A DNA stretch of 7,796 bases from an uncultured Pseudomonadota bacterium (GCA_946479855.1 CAMLHL010000096.1:1-7796), one strand, 5' to 3'; positions 1 to 6,412 are shown, counted from the first letter of the stretch. Made by a program: numbers and translations. The notes: a model not told the origin generated them from the sequence alone.

Positions 1-97
1 CATCCAGGCCGGCACCGGGAAAGAACTGGTCGACCACGCAGGTGGCGAAGAAATATACGTCGCCCGGGCGGGGTGACGGGGTTTGCGCTGGGATCAT
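1..97 (-). CDS. lldE: LldE/LutA-like lactate-oxidation Fe-S protein, N-terminal fragment
   Basis: This is the first 32 codons of a minus-strand gene that runs off the left edge. The ATG at 97-95 has a CGGAG ribosome site about 5 nt upstream. After a short Pro-rich lead the peptide reads VYFFATCVVDQFFPGAGLD. This matches the opening of the cysteine-rich (CCG-domain) Fe-S proteins LldE/LutA, whose first CCG segment has the form 'lFvTClvDxffPxvg'. In the known family LldE works with LldF and LldG in a cytoplasmic or membrane-associated complex that oxidises L-lactate to pyruvate. The divergent PdhR/LldR-type regulator and its operators support a lactate role. GlcF and heterodisulfide-reductase-like CCG proteins are alternatives, since only the first motif is visible. 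Confidence 0.72.
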   Translation of the reverse strand, partial: MIPAQTPSPRPGDVYFFATCVVDQFFPGAGLD

Positions 98-130
98 CTC
101 GTCTCCGTTGTGAATTATTTAACGGTCAAA

Positions 131-143
131 TGGTAAGACCAAT
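131..143. promoter_or_regulatory. PdhR/LldR-type operator 1
   Basis: TGGTAAGACCA (131-141), followed by AT, is a palindrome of the form TGGT-N3-ACCA. This is the core of the published E. coli PdhR box (ATTGGT-N3-ACCAAT), which also fits the general FadR-subfamily pattern. It lies about 11-21 bp downstream of the inferred lldE start. A bound repressor there would block initiation or early elongation of lldE. Confidence 0.75.
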
Positions 144-158
144 CGCCGGTGAGATGAA

Positions 159-187
159 AATTTACGTGAATACCGTGACTTAGTCAA
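159..187 (-). promoter_or_regulatory. Putative sigma70 promoter for lldE
   Basis: On the minus strand, -35 TTGACT (187-182) and -10 TAAATT (164-159) are separated by exactly 17 bp. Transcription would start near 152 and give a leader of about 55 nt that contains an operator (131-141) and the ribosome site. Both hexamers are close to consensus and correctly placed for the divergent gene. The start site itself is inferred. Confidence 0.6.
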
Positions 188-210
188 TCACCCAAGGGAA
201 TATCCTAGGC

Positions 211-239
211 TTGCGCTTTGCCGAATCGCTGGCTAGAAT
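211..239 (+). promoter_or_regulatory. Putative sigma70 promoter for the GntR-type regulator
   Basis: -35 TTGCGC (211-216) and -10 TAGAAT (234-239) are 17 bp apart. Transcription would begin near 246, inside operator 2. This placement rules out the upstream in-frame GTG at 240 as a start codon and favours the ATG at 273. The promoter probably also serves ppsA, which follows the regulator after 30 bp. Confidence 0.55.
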
Positions 240-243
240 GTGC

Positions 244-256
244 TGGTCTTACCAAT
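244..256. promoter_or_regulatory. PdhR/LldR-type operator 2
   Basis: TGGTCTTACCAAT is the same 13-mer as operator 1 apart from the inverted centre (CTT for AAG), so the TGGT-N3-ACCA core is identical when read on the other strand. It covers the inferred transcription start of the regulator gene, as expected for autorepression. Confidence 0.75.
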
Positions 257-261
257 CAATG

Positions 262-274
262 TGGTCTTACCAAT
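262..274. promoter_or_regulatory. PdhR/LldR-type operator 3
   Basis: This is an exact second copy of the operator 2 13-mer, 18 bp downstream of it. Its last two bases are the first two of the ATG at 273, so a dimer bound here would cover the translation start region. The tandem pair implies two regulator dimers close together on the regulator's own leader. Confidence 0.75.
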
Positions 275-1040
275 GCCAAACAAGGTACAGGTTCCGCGCA
301 TTTCGGATGCCGTTGCTTCCACACTGGAGCGCCGCATCCTCGAAGGCTCGCTGAAGTCCGGCGACCGCCTGCCGCCCGAGCGCGAGCTGGCCGCCGAGCT
401 GGGCGTGTCGCGCCCGAGCTTGCGCGAGGCCATCCAGAAGCTGGCCTCGAAGGGCATGGTGACCAGCCGCCAGGGCGGAGGCACTTATGTCACCGATGCC
501 CTGGAGTCGACGTTTTTTGACCCCTGGCAGGACATGATGGGCAGCCATCCCAACCTGCGCGAAGACATGCTGGAGTTTCGCCGCATGCTCGAAGGGCAGG
601 CCGCCGAATGGGCCGCCGAACGGGCCACCGATGCCGACCTGCTGCGCCTTGACCAGTCTTTTCAGACCCTGCAGGCGGCTTTCGAAAGCGACAATACCGA
701 ACAGCGTTCCGATGCCGATATCGCCTTTCACCAGGCCGTCGGCGATGCTGCGCACAATGTGCTGCTCGGCCATCTTTCGGCCGCCCTGCTGCGCCTGATG
801 CACGACAACATCCGCCTCAACCTCGGTGAACTGAAGGGCGTCCCGGCCGCCAGCCGCCTGCTGATGAGCCAGCATGCCGCGATCCATGCCGCCGTCCGCG
901 AGCGCAAGCCGCAGGCGGCCCGCTCGGCCGCCGAGACGCATATCGATTTCGTCCGCGAAACCCTGGCCCAGACGCTGCGCTCCGTCGCCCGCCGTGAAAC
1001 TGCCGAGCGTCGCCTGAACCCCGATTTCTCAACTTCCTGA
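273..1040 (+). CDS. GntR/FadR-family transcriptional regulator, PdhR/LldR type
   Basis: This 255-aa DNA-binding regulator probably responds to pyruvate or lactate. Residues 8-73 form the winged helix-turn-helix, with the signatures GDRLPPERELAAELGVSRPSLREAI and RQGGGTYV that are close to PdhR. Residues about 90-235 form the helical FCD effector domain. Its likely metal/ligand residues are visible: Asp149 and His153 (DIAFH), His201 and His223. The C-terminal RRETAERRLNP also resembles the Arg-rich PdhR tail. In-frame GTG codons at 240 and 261 exist, but the first lies upstream of the inferred transcription start, so ATG 273 is chosen. No convincing ribosome site precedes it, and the leader is short (about 27 nt) and filled by operators. 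Divergent lldE and downstream ppsA suggest it controls lactate use and gluconeogenesis. PdhR and LldR share the same operator type, so the symbol is left open. Confidence 0.9.
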   Translation: MPNKVQVPRISDAVASTLERRILEGSLKSGDRLPPERELAAELGVSRPSLREAIQKLASKGMVTSRQGGGTYVTDALESTFFDPWQDMMGSHPNLREDMLEFRRMLEGQAAEWAAERATDADLLRLDQSFQTLQAAFESDNTEQRSDADIAFHQAVGDAAHNVLLGHLSAALLRLMHDNIRLNLGELKGVPAASRLLMSQHAAIHAAVRERKPQAARSAAETHIDFVRETLAQTLRSVARRETAERRLNPDFSTS

Positions 1041-1070
1041 TTTTCAATTCGACCCCTGAAAGGACTCCCC

Positions 1071-3446
1071 GTGGAAGCTCTTGTCATCCCCTTTGAACAA
1101 CTGCGCATGACCGACGTCGACCAGGTCGGCGGCAAGAACTCGTCGCTCGGCGAAATGATCAGCCAGCTCGCCAATACCGGCGTCCGCGTGCCCGGCGGCT
1201 TTGCCACGACGGCCCACGCCTACCGCGTCTTCCTGGCCCAGTCTGGCCTCGATACCAAGATCAATGCCGTGCTCGACGCACTCGATGTCGATGACGTCAA
1301 TGCCCTGGTCAAGGCCGGCGCCGAGATCCGCCAGTGGATCATCGACACCCCGTTCCCGATGGACCTGACCATCGCCGTTACCGAGCAGTACCAGCGCCTG
1401 GTCGCCGAATCGACCGCCGACATGTCCTTCGCCGTGCGCTCCTCGGCCACCGCCGAAGACCTGCCGGACGCTTCCTTCGCCGGCCAGCAGGAAACCTTCC
1501 TGAACATCGTCGGCCTGGAAAACATCATGCACGCGATCAAGGAAGTCTTCGCTTCCCTGTACAACGACCGCGCCATCTCCTACCGCGTGCACAAGGGCTT
1601 CCTGCACGCCGATGTCGCCCTGTCCGCCGGTATCCAGCGCATGGTCCGCTCCGACAAGGGCGCGGCCGGCGTGATGTTCACGCTCGACACCGAATCCGGT
1701 TTCCGCGATGCCGTCTTCGTCACCTCCAGCTATGGTCTGGGCGAAACGGTGGTGCAGGGTGCCGTCAATCCCGACGAGTTCTACGTGCACAAGCCGATGC
1801 TGGCAGCCGGCAAGAAGGCCGTCGTCCGTCGTAACCTCGGTTCCAAGATGATCAAGATGACCTTCGCCGCCGAAAAGGTCGCCGGCAAGTCCACGATCAC
1901 CGAGGAAGTCGAAGAATCCCTGCGTCACCAGTTCTCGATCAACGACGAAGAGGTCATGGAACTGGCCCGCTACGCGATGATCATCGAACAGCACTACGGC
2001 CGTCCGATGGACATCGAGTGGGGCAAGGACGGTGTCGACGGCAAGCTGTACATCCTCCAGGCCCGTCCGGAAACCGTGCAGTCGCAGGCGGCCGCCGGCA
2101 AGCAGGAAAAGTTCAAGCTGAAGTCCTTCTCCAAGGTGCTCGCCTCCGGCCGCGCCATCGGCCAGAAGATCGGCGTCGGCCCGGTCCGCGTCGTCAAGGA
2201 CCCGCGCGAGATGGATCAGGTCAAGCCGGGTGACGTGCTGGTCGCCGACATGACCGACCCGAACTGGGAACCGGTCATGAAGCGCGCTTCCGCCATCGTG
2301 ACCAACCGTGGCGGCCGCACCTGCCACGCCGCGATCATCGCCCGCGAACTGGGCATCCCGGCCATCGTCGGCTGCGGTGACGCGACCGAAACGCTGACCG
2401 AAGGCGAAGTGGTCACCGTCTCCTGCACCGAAGGCGATACCGGCCACGTCTATCGCGGCAGCCTCGACTACGAAATCACCACCCGCGACATCTCGGCCAT
2501 GCCGGACGTCCCGGTCAAGGTCATGATGAACGTCGGCAACCCGGAACTGGCCTTCGAGTTCGCCCAGTTGCCGAACGCCGGCGTTGGTCTGGCCCGCGTC
2601 GAGTTCATCATCAACAACGTCATCGGCATCCACCCGAAGGCCATCCTCGACGTCGAGCGCCTGCCGGCCTCGAAGCGCGAGGAAATCAAGCGCCGCGCCC
2701 GCGGTTATGCCTCGCCGAAGGACTTCTTCGTCGAAAAGCTGGTCGAAGGCGTGTCCACCATCGCCGCTGCCTTCTGGCCGAATCCGGTCATCGTCCGCCT
2801 CTCCGACTTCAAGTCCAACGAGTACCGCAAGCTGCTCGGCGGCGAGCTCTACGAGCCGGAAGAAGAAAACCCGATGCTCGGCTTCCGCGGTGCTTCCCGC
2901 TACATCGCGCAAACCTTCGAAGACTGCTTCGAAATGGAATGCCGCGCCATGAAGCGCGTCCGCGAGGAGATGGGCCTGACCAACGTGCAACTGATGGTGC
3001 CCTTCGTGCGCACCGTCGGTGAAGGCCAGGCCGTGGTTGACCTGCTGGCCGGTCACGGTCTGAAGCAGGGCGAAAACGACCTGAAACTGATCATGATGTG
3101 CGAAATTCCGTCCAACGCGCTGCTCGCCGATGACTTCCTGAAGATCTTCGACGGCTTCTCGATCGGTTCCAACGATCTGACCCAGCTGACGCTGGGCCTC
3201 GACCGTGACTCCGGGCTGGTCGCCAATCTCTTCGACGAGCGCGATCCGGCCGTCAAGATGCTGCTGGCCATGGCCATTTCCGCCGCCAACCGCGCCGGCA
3301 AGTACATCGGCATCTGCGGCCAGGGCCCGTCCGACCACCCCGATCTGGCCGAATGGCTGATGGACCAGGGTATCTCGTCGATCTCCCTGAATCCGGACAC
3401 CGTGGTCGATACCTGGACGCGTCTGGCGACGCACAAGAAGGGCTGA
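1071..3446 (+). CDS. ppsA: Phosphoenolpyruvate synthase (pyruvate, water dikinase)
   Basis: This 791-aa enzyme (E. coli PpsA is about the same length) converts pyruvate + ATP + water to PEP + AMP + phosphate in the cytoplasm, the entry to gluconeogenesis from lactate or pyruvate. Residues about 18-345 are the ATP-grasp-like nucleotide-binding domain, with [10 protein letters not shown] (20-29) and [10 protein letters not shown] (121-130). The swivelling phosphohistidine domain carries [18 protein letters not shown] with catalytic His419. The C-terminal TIM barrel (about 480-785) carries [15 protein letters not shown] and [11 protein letters not shown] with the catalytic Cys749. Thr417, two residues before the histidine, is the position phosphorylated by the regulatory kinase PpsR in E. 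coli; no ppsR is in view. The start is GTG 1071, with AAAGGA 6 nt upstream. It lies 30 bp after the GntR-type regulator, probably co-transcribed, and ends before a strong terminator. Confidence 0.97.
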   Translation: MEALVIPFEQLRMTDVDQVGGKNSSLGEMISQLANTGVRVPGGFATTAHAYRVFLAQSGLDTKINAVLDALDVDDVNALVKAGAEIRQWIIDTPFPMDLTIAVTEQYQRLVAESTADMSFAVRSSATAEDLPDASFAGQQETFLNIVGLENIMHAIKEVFASLYNDRAISYRVHKGFLHADVALSAGIQRMVRSDKGAAGVMFTLDTESGFRDAVFVTSSYGLGETVVQGAVNPDEFYVHKPMLAAGKKAVVRRNLGSKMIKMTFAAEKVAGKSTITEEVEESLRHQFSINDEEVMELARYAMIIEQHYGRPMDIEWGKDGVDGKLYILQARPETVQSQAAAGKQEKFKLKSFSKVLASGRAIGQKIGVGPVRVVKDPREMDQVKPGDVLVADMTDPNWEPVMKRASAIVTNRGGRTCHAAIIARELGIPAIVGCGDATETLTEGEVVTVSCTEGDTGHVYRGSLDYEITTRDISAMPDVPVKVMMNVGNPELAFEFAQLPNAGVGLARVEFIINNVIGIHPKAILDVERLPASKREEIKRRARGYASPKDFFVEKLVEGVSTIAAAFWPNPVIVRLSDFKSNEYRKLLGGELYEPEEENPMLGFRGASRYIAQTFEDCFEMECRAMKRVREEMGLTNVQLMVPFVRTVGEGQAVVDLLAGHGLKQGENDLKLIMMCEIPSNALLADDFLKIFDGFSIGSNDLTQLTLGLDRDSGLVANLFDERDPAVKMLLAMAISAANRAGKYIGICGQGPSDHPDLAEWLMDQGISSISLNPDTVVDTWTRLATHKKG

Positions 3447-3480
3447 TCGCTACGACCACAGAAACAACGGCTGGCCCTAG

Positions 3481-3539
3481 GGTCGACCGCTGAAAAGCAG
3501 TAAAAATGAAGAAGGCCGGGATCGCTCCCGGCCTTTTTT
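3481..3539 (+). repeat. Intergenic repeat copy A (carries the ppsA terminator)
   Basis: The copy starts with GGTCGACCG (3481-3489), continues through an A-rich stretch, and ends in the hairpin of the ppsA terminator. The 17 bases from AAAATGAAGAAGG through GCCG (3503-3519 region) recur in copy B. Compared with copy B it lacks a short segment in the middle (the GCCAGAAAC block), as if internally deleted. It lies 34 bp after the ppsA stop. Confidence 0.6.
3512..3539 (+). terminator. Intrinsic terminator of ppsA
   Basis: A perfect 10-bp stem, AAGGCCGGGA (3512-3521) with TCCCGGCCTT (3526-3535), has a 4-nt TCGC loop and runs straight into six T residues (3534-3539). It starts 65 bp after the ppsA stop codon and is the most convincing terminator in the window. 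Confidence 0.92.
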
Positions 3540-3547
3540 CTTTCGAT

Positions 3548-3573
3548 GGGTCAATTGGGTCAGAGTTAATTGG
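3548..3573. repeat. Short REP-like AT-rich inverted repeat
   Basis: GGGTCAATT (3548-3556), GGGTCAGAG and then TTAATTGG form an imperfect inverted repeat, with CAATT at 3552-3556 pairing with AATTG at 3568-3572. AATTGG also recurs as a direct repeat. GGGTCAATT appears again at 5640-5648, just before repeat copy D. Similar GGGTCAGAG-AATTGG strings are dispersed in many proteobacterial intergenic regions; that comparison is from memory and unverified here. Confidence 0.4.
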
Positions 3574-3652
3574 TTTTTCTGGCTTCCACGGTCAACCGGA
3601 AAAAGCGGCCAGAAACAAAAAATGAAGAAGGCCGGTGGCTGAACCCGGCCGG
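3571..3652 (+). repeat. Intergenic repeat copy B
   Basis: This is the longest copy of the family. The core ACGGTCAACCGG (3588-3599) is followed by AAAAAGCGGCCAGAAAC, an A-run, ATGAAGAAGGCCGG, and a weaker hairpin of GGCCGG (3630-3635) with CCGGCC (3645-3650). No T-run follows, so it should not terminate plus-strand transcription well. TTTCTGGC just before the core pairs with GCCAGAAA after it, placing the core in the loop of an 8-bp inverted repeat. Confidence 0.6.
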
Positions 3653-3725
3653 GTGATCGCGGTGCTTTTGCCGTTCTGAACCCGAATTTCGTCGCGGGCA
3701 TGGCCGTCTGAGCAGATCGACGTCG

Positions 3726-3731
3726 TAAAAT
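3726..3731 (+). promoter_or_regulatory. Possible -10 element for the 130-aa gene
   Basis: TAAAAT lies 44 bp before the ATG at 3776 and is a good -10 hexamer in a GC-rich setting. No recognisable -35 hexamer occurs 16-18 bp upstream, so the promoter is tentative. Confidence 0.3.
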
Positions 3732-3775
3732 ACGGTCTTTCCTGCGACAACCGCCATTTCCCGCCTTCTACCATC

Positions 3776-4168
3776 ATGATCCAAGGTCAGTTTCGTTCTT
3801 CCATACTGCAGGTGCCGGCCGAGATTACGCCGCTCAAGTTTTGCGGTTATCTGCGCAAGGAAATCGAAGCCGTGCAGGCAACGGCGCAGAACGAGGAGGA
3901 CATCATCATCGTCCGCGTCTTTGTGCTGGAAAAAGTGCTGTTCGGTCTGGGGCCGAAGAAGGTGGATACGATTTTGCAGGGGGCTGTCGGCAAGTGCCCG
4001 AATATTCAGCGCATCGAACTGGAGGCGCTGACCCGGCCGTTGACGGCCGAAGAGATGCAGGAAGCCGCCGCTGAAGCTCAGGCGATGCTGCAGGCGCTGG
4101 GCGAGCGGGTGATGGCTTCGGGCGGCAAGTTGCGGGCGGACGGGAATAAGCCAAACGGCGCAGCATGA
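3776..4168 (+). CDS. Hypothetical protein, 130 aa, unrecognised family
   Basis: I do not recognise this protein. It has no signal peptide or membrane segment, so it is probably cytoplasmic. Residues 1-85 look like a compact alpha/beta domain, with beta-like stretches FRSSILQVP and DIIIVRVFVLEKVLFGLG and two cysteines (Cys23, Cys74). Residues 88-112 are a predicted Ala/Glu/Met-rich helix (LTAEEMQEAAAEAQAMLQALG). The tail (113-130) is Gly/Lys/Asn-rich and probably disordered. Third-position GC bias and a clean stop support it as a real gene. The ribosome site is poor: only pyrimidine-rich sequence precedes the ATG. Repeat copies B and C flank it on both sides, so it is probably a single-gene transcript. 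Function cannot be assigned from sequence alone. Confidence 0.7.
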   Translation: MIQGQFRSSILQVPAEITPLKFCGYLRKEIEAVQATAQNEEDIIIVRVFVLEKVLFGLGPKKVDTILQGAVGKCPNIQRIELEALTRPLTAEEMQEAAAEAQAMLQALGERVMASGGKLRADGNKPNGAA

Positions 4169-4170
4169 AT

Positions 4171-4227
4171 GGGTTTTTCCAATTCCTACGGTCAACCGGG
4201 AAAAACAGCCAAAAACAAAATCGGCTG
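4171..4227 (+). repeat. Intergenic repeat copy C
   Basis: The core ACGGTCAACCGGG (4188-4200) is followed by AAAAACAGCCAAAAACAAAA. It begins 3 bp after the stop codon of the 130-aa gene. GTTTTTCC (4173-4180) and GGAAAAAC (4199-4206) form an 8-bp inverted repeat around the core. CAGCC (4206-4210) pairs with GGCTG (4223-4227) across an A-rich loop. Read on the minus strand, this second hairpin is followed by TTTTT, as in an intrinsic terminator, although no minus-strand gene leads into it. Confidence 0.6.
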
Positions 4228-4264
4228 GAACCCAACAATCAGTTGATACCCCGCTGAGGGTTTC

Positions 4265-4305
4265 GGCCAGCCCGATCCGGGTTGGCCTTGCCGGTTACCC
4301 GGCAA
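4265..4305. other. Two adjacent hairpins of unknown role
   Basis: GGCCAGCCCG (4265-4274) pairs with CGGGTTGGCC (4278-4287) around a 3-nt loop, with one G-T wobble. Directly abutting it, TTGCCGG (4288-4294) pairs with CCGGCAA (4299-4305) around TTAC. No T-run follows on the plus strand, so they do not look like a standard terminator. They could be RNA structure in a leader or part of a dispersed repeat. Confidence 0.5.
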
Positions 4306-4321
4306 AAATCACCCGCCTTGC

Positions 4322-4337
4322 CGGGAACGTGCTTGCT
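4322..4337 (+). promoter_or_regulatory. Weak sigma54-like promoter candidate
   Basis: CGGGAACGTGCTTGCT has GG and GC separated by 10 bp and an intact TTGCT -12 block, but only a partial match to the -24 block TGGCACG. It would suit a flagellum-related gene downstream, but it lies over 200 bp before the start at 4545. It is offered only as a candidate. Confidence 0.22.
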
Positions 4338-4394
4338 GGTTTCAGGTCTCTCATTGGCCGATTAAATTCAGCTCAGTGCGTTGCGCTGTCGCTG

Positions 4395-4489
4395 GGCTCC
4401 TTGCGCTGCAAGCGGTCCGGCCGGGAGCCTCGGCGTTGTTCGGCGACTAGCCAAGGCAGTGCGGCAGACAGGCGTAATTGTTGCTAGTC
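4395..4489. other. Inverted repeats upstream of the FliD-like gene
   Basis: GGCTCC (4395-4400) pairs with GGAGCC (4424-4429) and encloses the small hairpin CTTGC-GCT-GCAAG (4400-4412). Further on, GACTAGC (4445-4451) pairs exactly with GCTAGTC (4483-4489), 31 bp apart. The second pair ends 55 bp before the start codon. These could fold as an RNA leader or act as a protein-binding site; nothing resembles a riboswitch class I know. Confidence 0.4.
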
Positions 4490-4534
4490 ATGGGACGTGA
4501 AGCAGGACGAGGGCCATTGGCCTTCTGCAACAGT

Positions 4535-4540
4535 TGGAGG
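4535..4540 (+). promoter_or_regulatory. Ribosome binding site that fixes the start at 4545
   Basis: TGGAGG lies 4 nt before the ATG at 4545. The in-frame GTG at 4497 has no comparable site and would add 16 residues (beginning MKQDEGHW) that do not resemble the rest of the protein. Confidence 0.75.
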
Positions 4541-4544
4541 CGAT

Positions 4545-5540
4545 ATGGCGGTCAGTGGAATTAACAGTAGCAGTTTCGATTTCTCAAAACTTCTCCGCAC
4601 GGCGACGACGCCAGCGGCCGGTTCGGCCGGGGCGGTGGATTTCTCGTCCGCGCTGAAGTTGCAGATGGCCAACATCGAATCGCAAACGCTTGGCGCGCTG
4701 GGTTCGTCGGCGCTGGGTTCGAGCCAGGCGTCGGGGGTGGCGAGTTTTGCCGATCTTCTCGGTGCCGGCCAACCCGCCGGCACTTCCTCCCTGGAATCCC
4801 TGCTGGGCAATGCCGCCAGCGTCAGTGGCACGAATGGCGTTTCGGCTGCGGGACGCAACATGGCGCTGTTCGACCCGGAGTCGGCCTACCAGATGATGTC
4901 GACCATCAACGCCAAGTCAGTCGCCTACAAGGCCGAGGCGTCCGAAATGGGCGATATGAAAGCCTACGTGGCGACGCTGCAGCAGGCGGCCGGCCAGTTG
5001 GGCGGCACCGAGGTCGCGACCGGCGGCGAAGAAATCCGGAGCCGCGTGCAGGCCTTTGCCGATGCCTACAATGGCTGGATGCAGCGCTTCGGCAGCGAGC
5101 TGCAGGATGGCGGCCTGCTGGCCGGCACGCAGGCGGCCAAGGTGGCGCAGTGGGAACTCGAGCAGAGCATTGCCAATCCATTCAATGGCGCCCAGGATGG
5201 GCTGCACGGCATGGCTGACCTCGGCCTGAGCATCGATCCGCTAACCAAGCTGGCGACCGTCGATAACGCCCGGCTGGATGCCGTGCTGGCCAACGACAAG
5301 ACGGCGGCGATCGGCGCGCTGCACGAATTCACCACCAATTTCACCAAGTCGGCTGAACTGTTGAATTCGGCCGGCAACTTCATTTCCAACCGTCTGGACA
5401 ATCTGTCGCGCGCCATTAGCTACATCGACACCAACCTATCGTCCTTGCAGGCCGAATTCGGCCTAGGTGACCCGGCGCGCCCGACCGGGCAGGTGGCCAA
5501 GGCCTTGGCCAATTACAACGCAATTCACGGCATCGGCTAA
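4545..5540 (+). CDS. FliD C-terminal-domain-like flagellar cap-related protein
   Basis: This 331-aa protein lacks a signal peptide and membrane segments. Residues 1-105 are rich in Ser, Ala and Gly (SSALGSSQASG, AGQPAGTSSLESLLGNAAS) and look disordered. Residues about 108-160 are helical. From about 165 it follows the FliD (hook-associated protein 2) C-terminal pattern: RVQAFADAYNGWMQRF, then a DGGLLAG segment, then DLGLSID...KLATVDNARLDAVLANDKTAA, and a terminal helix FISNRLDNLSRAISYIDTNLSSLQ. FliD caps the growing flagellar filament and is exported by the flagellar type III apparatus. Here the usual N-terminal coiled coil and much of the mid-region are absent (FliD is normally over 400 aa), and no flagellar gene is nearby. 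It could be a FliD-like paralogue, a decayed cap protein or an unrelated filament protein of similar fold. A structured gap precedes it and repeat copy D follows. Confidence 0.72.
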   Translation: MAVSGINSSSFDFSKLLRTATTPAAGSAGAVDFSSALKLQMANIESQTLGALGSSALGSSQASGVASFADLLGAGQPAGTSSLESLLGNAASVSGTNGVSAAGRNMALFDPESAYQMMSTINAKSVAYKAEASEMGDMKAYVATLQQAAGQLGGTEVATGGEEIRSRVQAFADAYNGWMQRFGSELQDGGLLAGTQAAKVAQWELEQSIANPFNGAQDGLHGMADLGLSIDPLTKLATVDNARLDAVLANDKTAAIGALHEFTTNFTKSAELLNSAGNFISNRLDNLSRAISYIDTNLSSLQAEFGLGDPARPTGQVAKALANYNAIHGIG

Positions 5541-5639
5541 GTGGGCGGTTTTTCAGCGTGAAACAAGAACAACAGGCGACCGATTGCCCGCGCCGGTTGA
5601 TTTTTGCGCCGGTGTACCGGATGGGGGCCAACGGGGGCG

Positions 5640-5725
5640 GGGTCAATTAACTTCCCCGGTCCCGACGGTCGACCGGAAAATTTAGCCAAAATTGACCAAG
5701 GCCGGGAGCGGGCCCGGCCGGTTTT
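5640..5725 (+). repeat. Intergenic repeat copy D with weak terminator
   Basis: It begins with GGGTCAATT (5640-5648, shared with 3548-3556) and contains the core CGGTCGACCGG (5666-5676), then AAAATTTAGCCAAAATTG and AAGGCCGGG. The spacing of core, A-run, GCCAAAA and GGCCGG hairpin matches copy B. It occupies much of the 266-bp gap between the FliD-like and DUF1439 genes. Confidence 0.6.
5700..5725 (+). terminator. Probable intrinsic terminator after the FliD-like gene
   Basis: GGCCGGG (5700-5706) pairs with CCCGGCC (5713-5719) around a 6-nt loop, followed by GGTTTTA. The GC-only stem is strong, but the T-run is only four long and starts 2 nt after the stem, so efficiency is uncertain. Confidence 0.6.
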
Positions 5726-5806
5726 ATTGAAACAATTCATTGCCGGCATCTTCCATTCCGCGGCAAACGGGGATAATCAAGAGGCCTCATACGGAACAGA
5801 AACAGC

Positions 5807-6358
5807 ATGAAAATCAAGGTAACCGCTTTCGTTTTCACGGCCTTGATGGCCTGGACGACGATCTCCGGCGCCGCCTTTCTCGACAAGGAAGTCTCCTTTT
5901 CCGAGGCGGAAATCCAGGCCGCCATCGATAAGTCGAAGCCGCAGCAACTGAACTACGGCGGCCTGCTGACCGTATCGCTGTCGGCGCCGCCGAAGCTGAC
6001 GCTGGGCAATCCGGAAGGGCGGGCCGGTATCGTGGCACGGGTCGATATCGCCTTGCTCGGCAACCCGCCGATCCCGGTCGATGTCGTCGGCTCGGCTGGC
6101 ATTCGCTATGACGACAACGCCAAGGCCTTTTTCCTGGAAAAACCAATGGCCGACTCCGTCCAGTCGCCGGCCTTGCGCCGCGAGCGCGAACCCGAAGCCC
6201 GGCGGGCGATTACCGTGCTGCTCGCCAACTACTTCCATTCAAAGCCGGTCTATGTCCTGCGCGAGAATGGCAATGCTCAGGAGCTAGCGGCGCGCTGGCT
6301 GCTCAGGTCGGTTCGCATCGAAAGCGGCAAGGTCACCGCTGTCCTTTCGCCGTTCTGA
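5807..6358 (+). CDS. YceB-like DUF1439 exported protein
   Basis: This 183-aa protein has a cleavable signal peptide (MKIKVTAFVFTALMAWTTISGA, cleavage near residue 22) and should be periplasmic. The C-terminal stretch LLANYFHSKPVYVLRENGNAQELAARWLLRSVRIESGKV closely follows E. coli YceB (form 'LrNYFnqqPaYVLRedG...akkl..gievkpGe'). That places it in DUF1439, whose molecular function is not established. E. coli YceB is a lipoprotein, but here no lipobox cysteine is present, so it is probably soluble or held by another contact. The ATG at 5807 has only a weak purine-rich site (CGGAACAGAAA). A GATAAT -10-like hexamer lies at 5772-5777 without a clear -35. It converges on the minus-strand stress-like gene, whose stop is 55 bp away. 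Confidence 0.85.
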   Translation: MKIKVTAFVFTALMAWTTISGAAFLDKEVSFSEAEIQAAIDKSKPQQLNYGGLLTVSLSAPPKLTLGNPEGRAGIVARVDIALLGNPPIPVDVVGSAGIRYDDNAKAFFLEKPMADSVQSPALRREREPEARRAITVLLANYFHSKPVYVLRENGNAQELAARWLLRSVRIESGKVTAVLSPF

Positions 6359-6412
6359 ATCAGCCAAGATCCCGGCTATCGCTGATCGTTTCTGCGCCGT
6401 GGGCCGGCGGTG

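Noticed and set aside
240..272. Upstream GTG start (240) for the GntR-type regulator
   Set aside because: It precedes the inferred transcription start (about 246), and the extra residues just translate the two operator copies (LVLPIN, VVLP).
1044..3434. A 796-codon open frame on the minus strand opposite ppsA
   Set aside because: It is the reverse-strand shadow of ppsA, caused by GC-rich third positions. Its translation is Asp/Gly/His-rich with no recognisable domain, while the plus frame is a full PpsA.
3566..4195. A 209-codon minus-strand open frame over the 130-aa gene and repeat copies B and C
   Set aside because: It begins and ends in the intergenic repeats, and peptides such as FRLTVEARK come from the repeat core. 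The plus-strand frame has better composition and a matching -10 element.
4361..4390. A sigma28 (flagellar) promoter near GCCGATTAAAT before the FliD-like gene
   Set aside because: GCCGATTA resembles the sigma28 -10 block, but no TAAA-type -35 lies at the right distance upstream.
5609..5620. Palindrome CCGGTGTACCGG as a hairpin or operator
   Set aside because: The 2-nt centre cannot form a hairpin loop, and a single copy with no promoter nearby does not support an operator.
5777..6238. A 153-codon minus-strand frame over the DUF1439 gene
   Set aside because: It is a shadow frame. The plus-strand protein has a signal peptide and a recognisable YceB-type C terminus.
6358..6412. A bidirectional terminator between the convergent DUF1439 and coiled-coil genes
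   Set aside because: Only short pairings (TCAGC/GCTGA, AGCC/GGCT) with no T-run on either strand were found, too weak to call.
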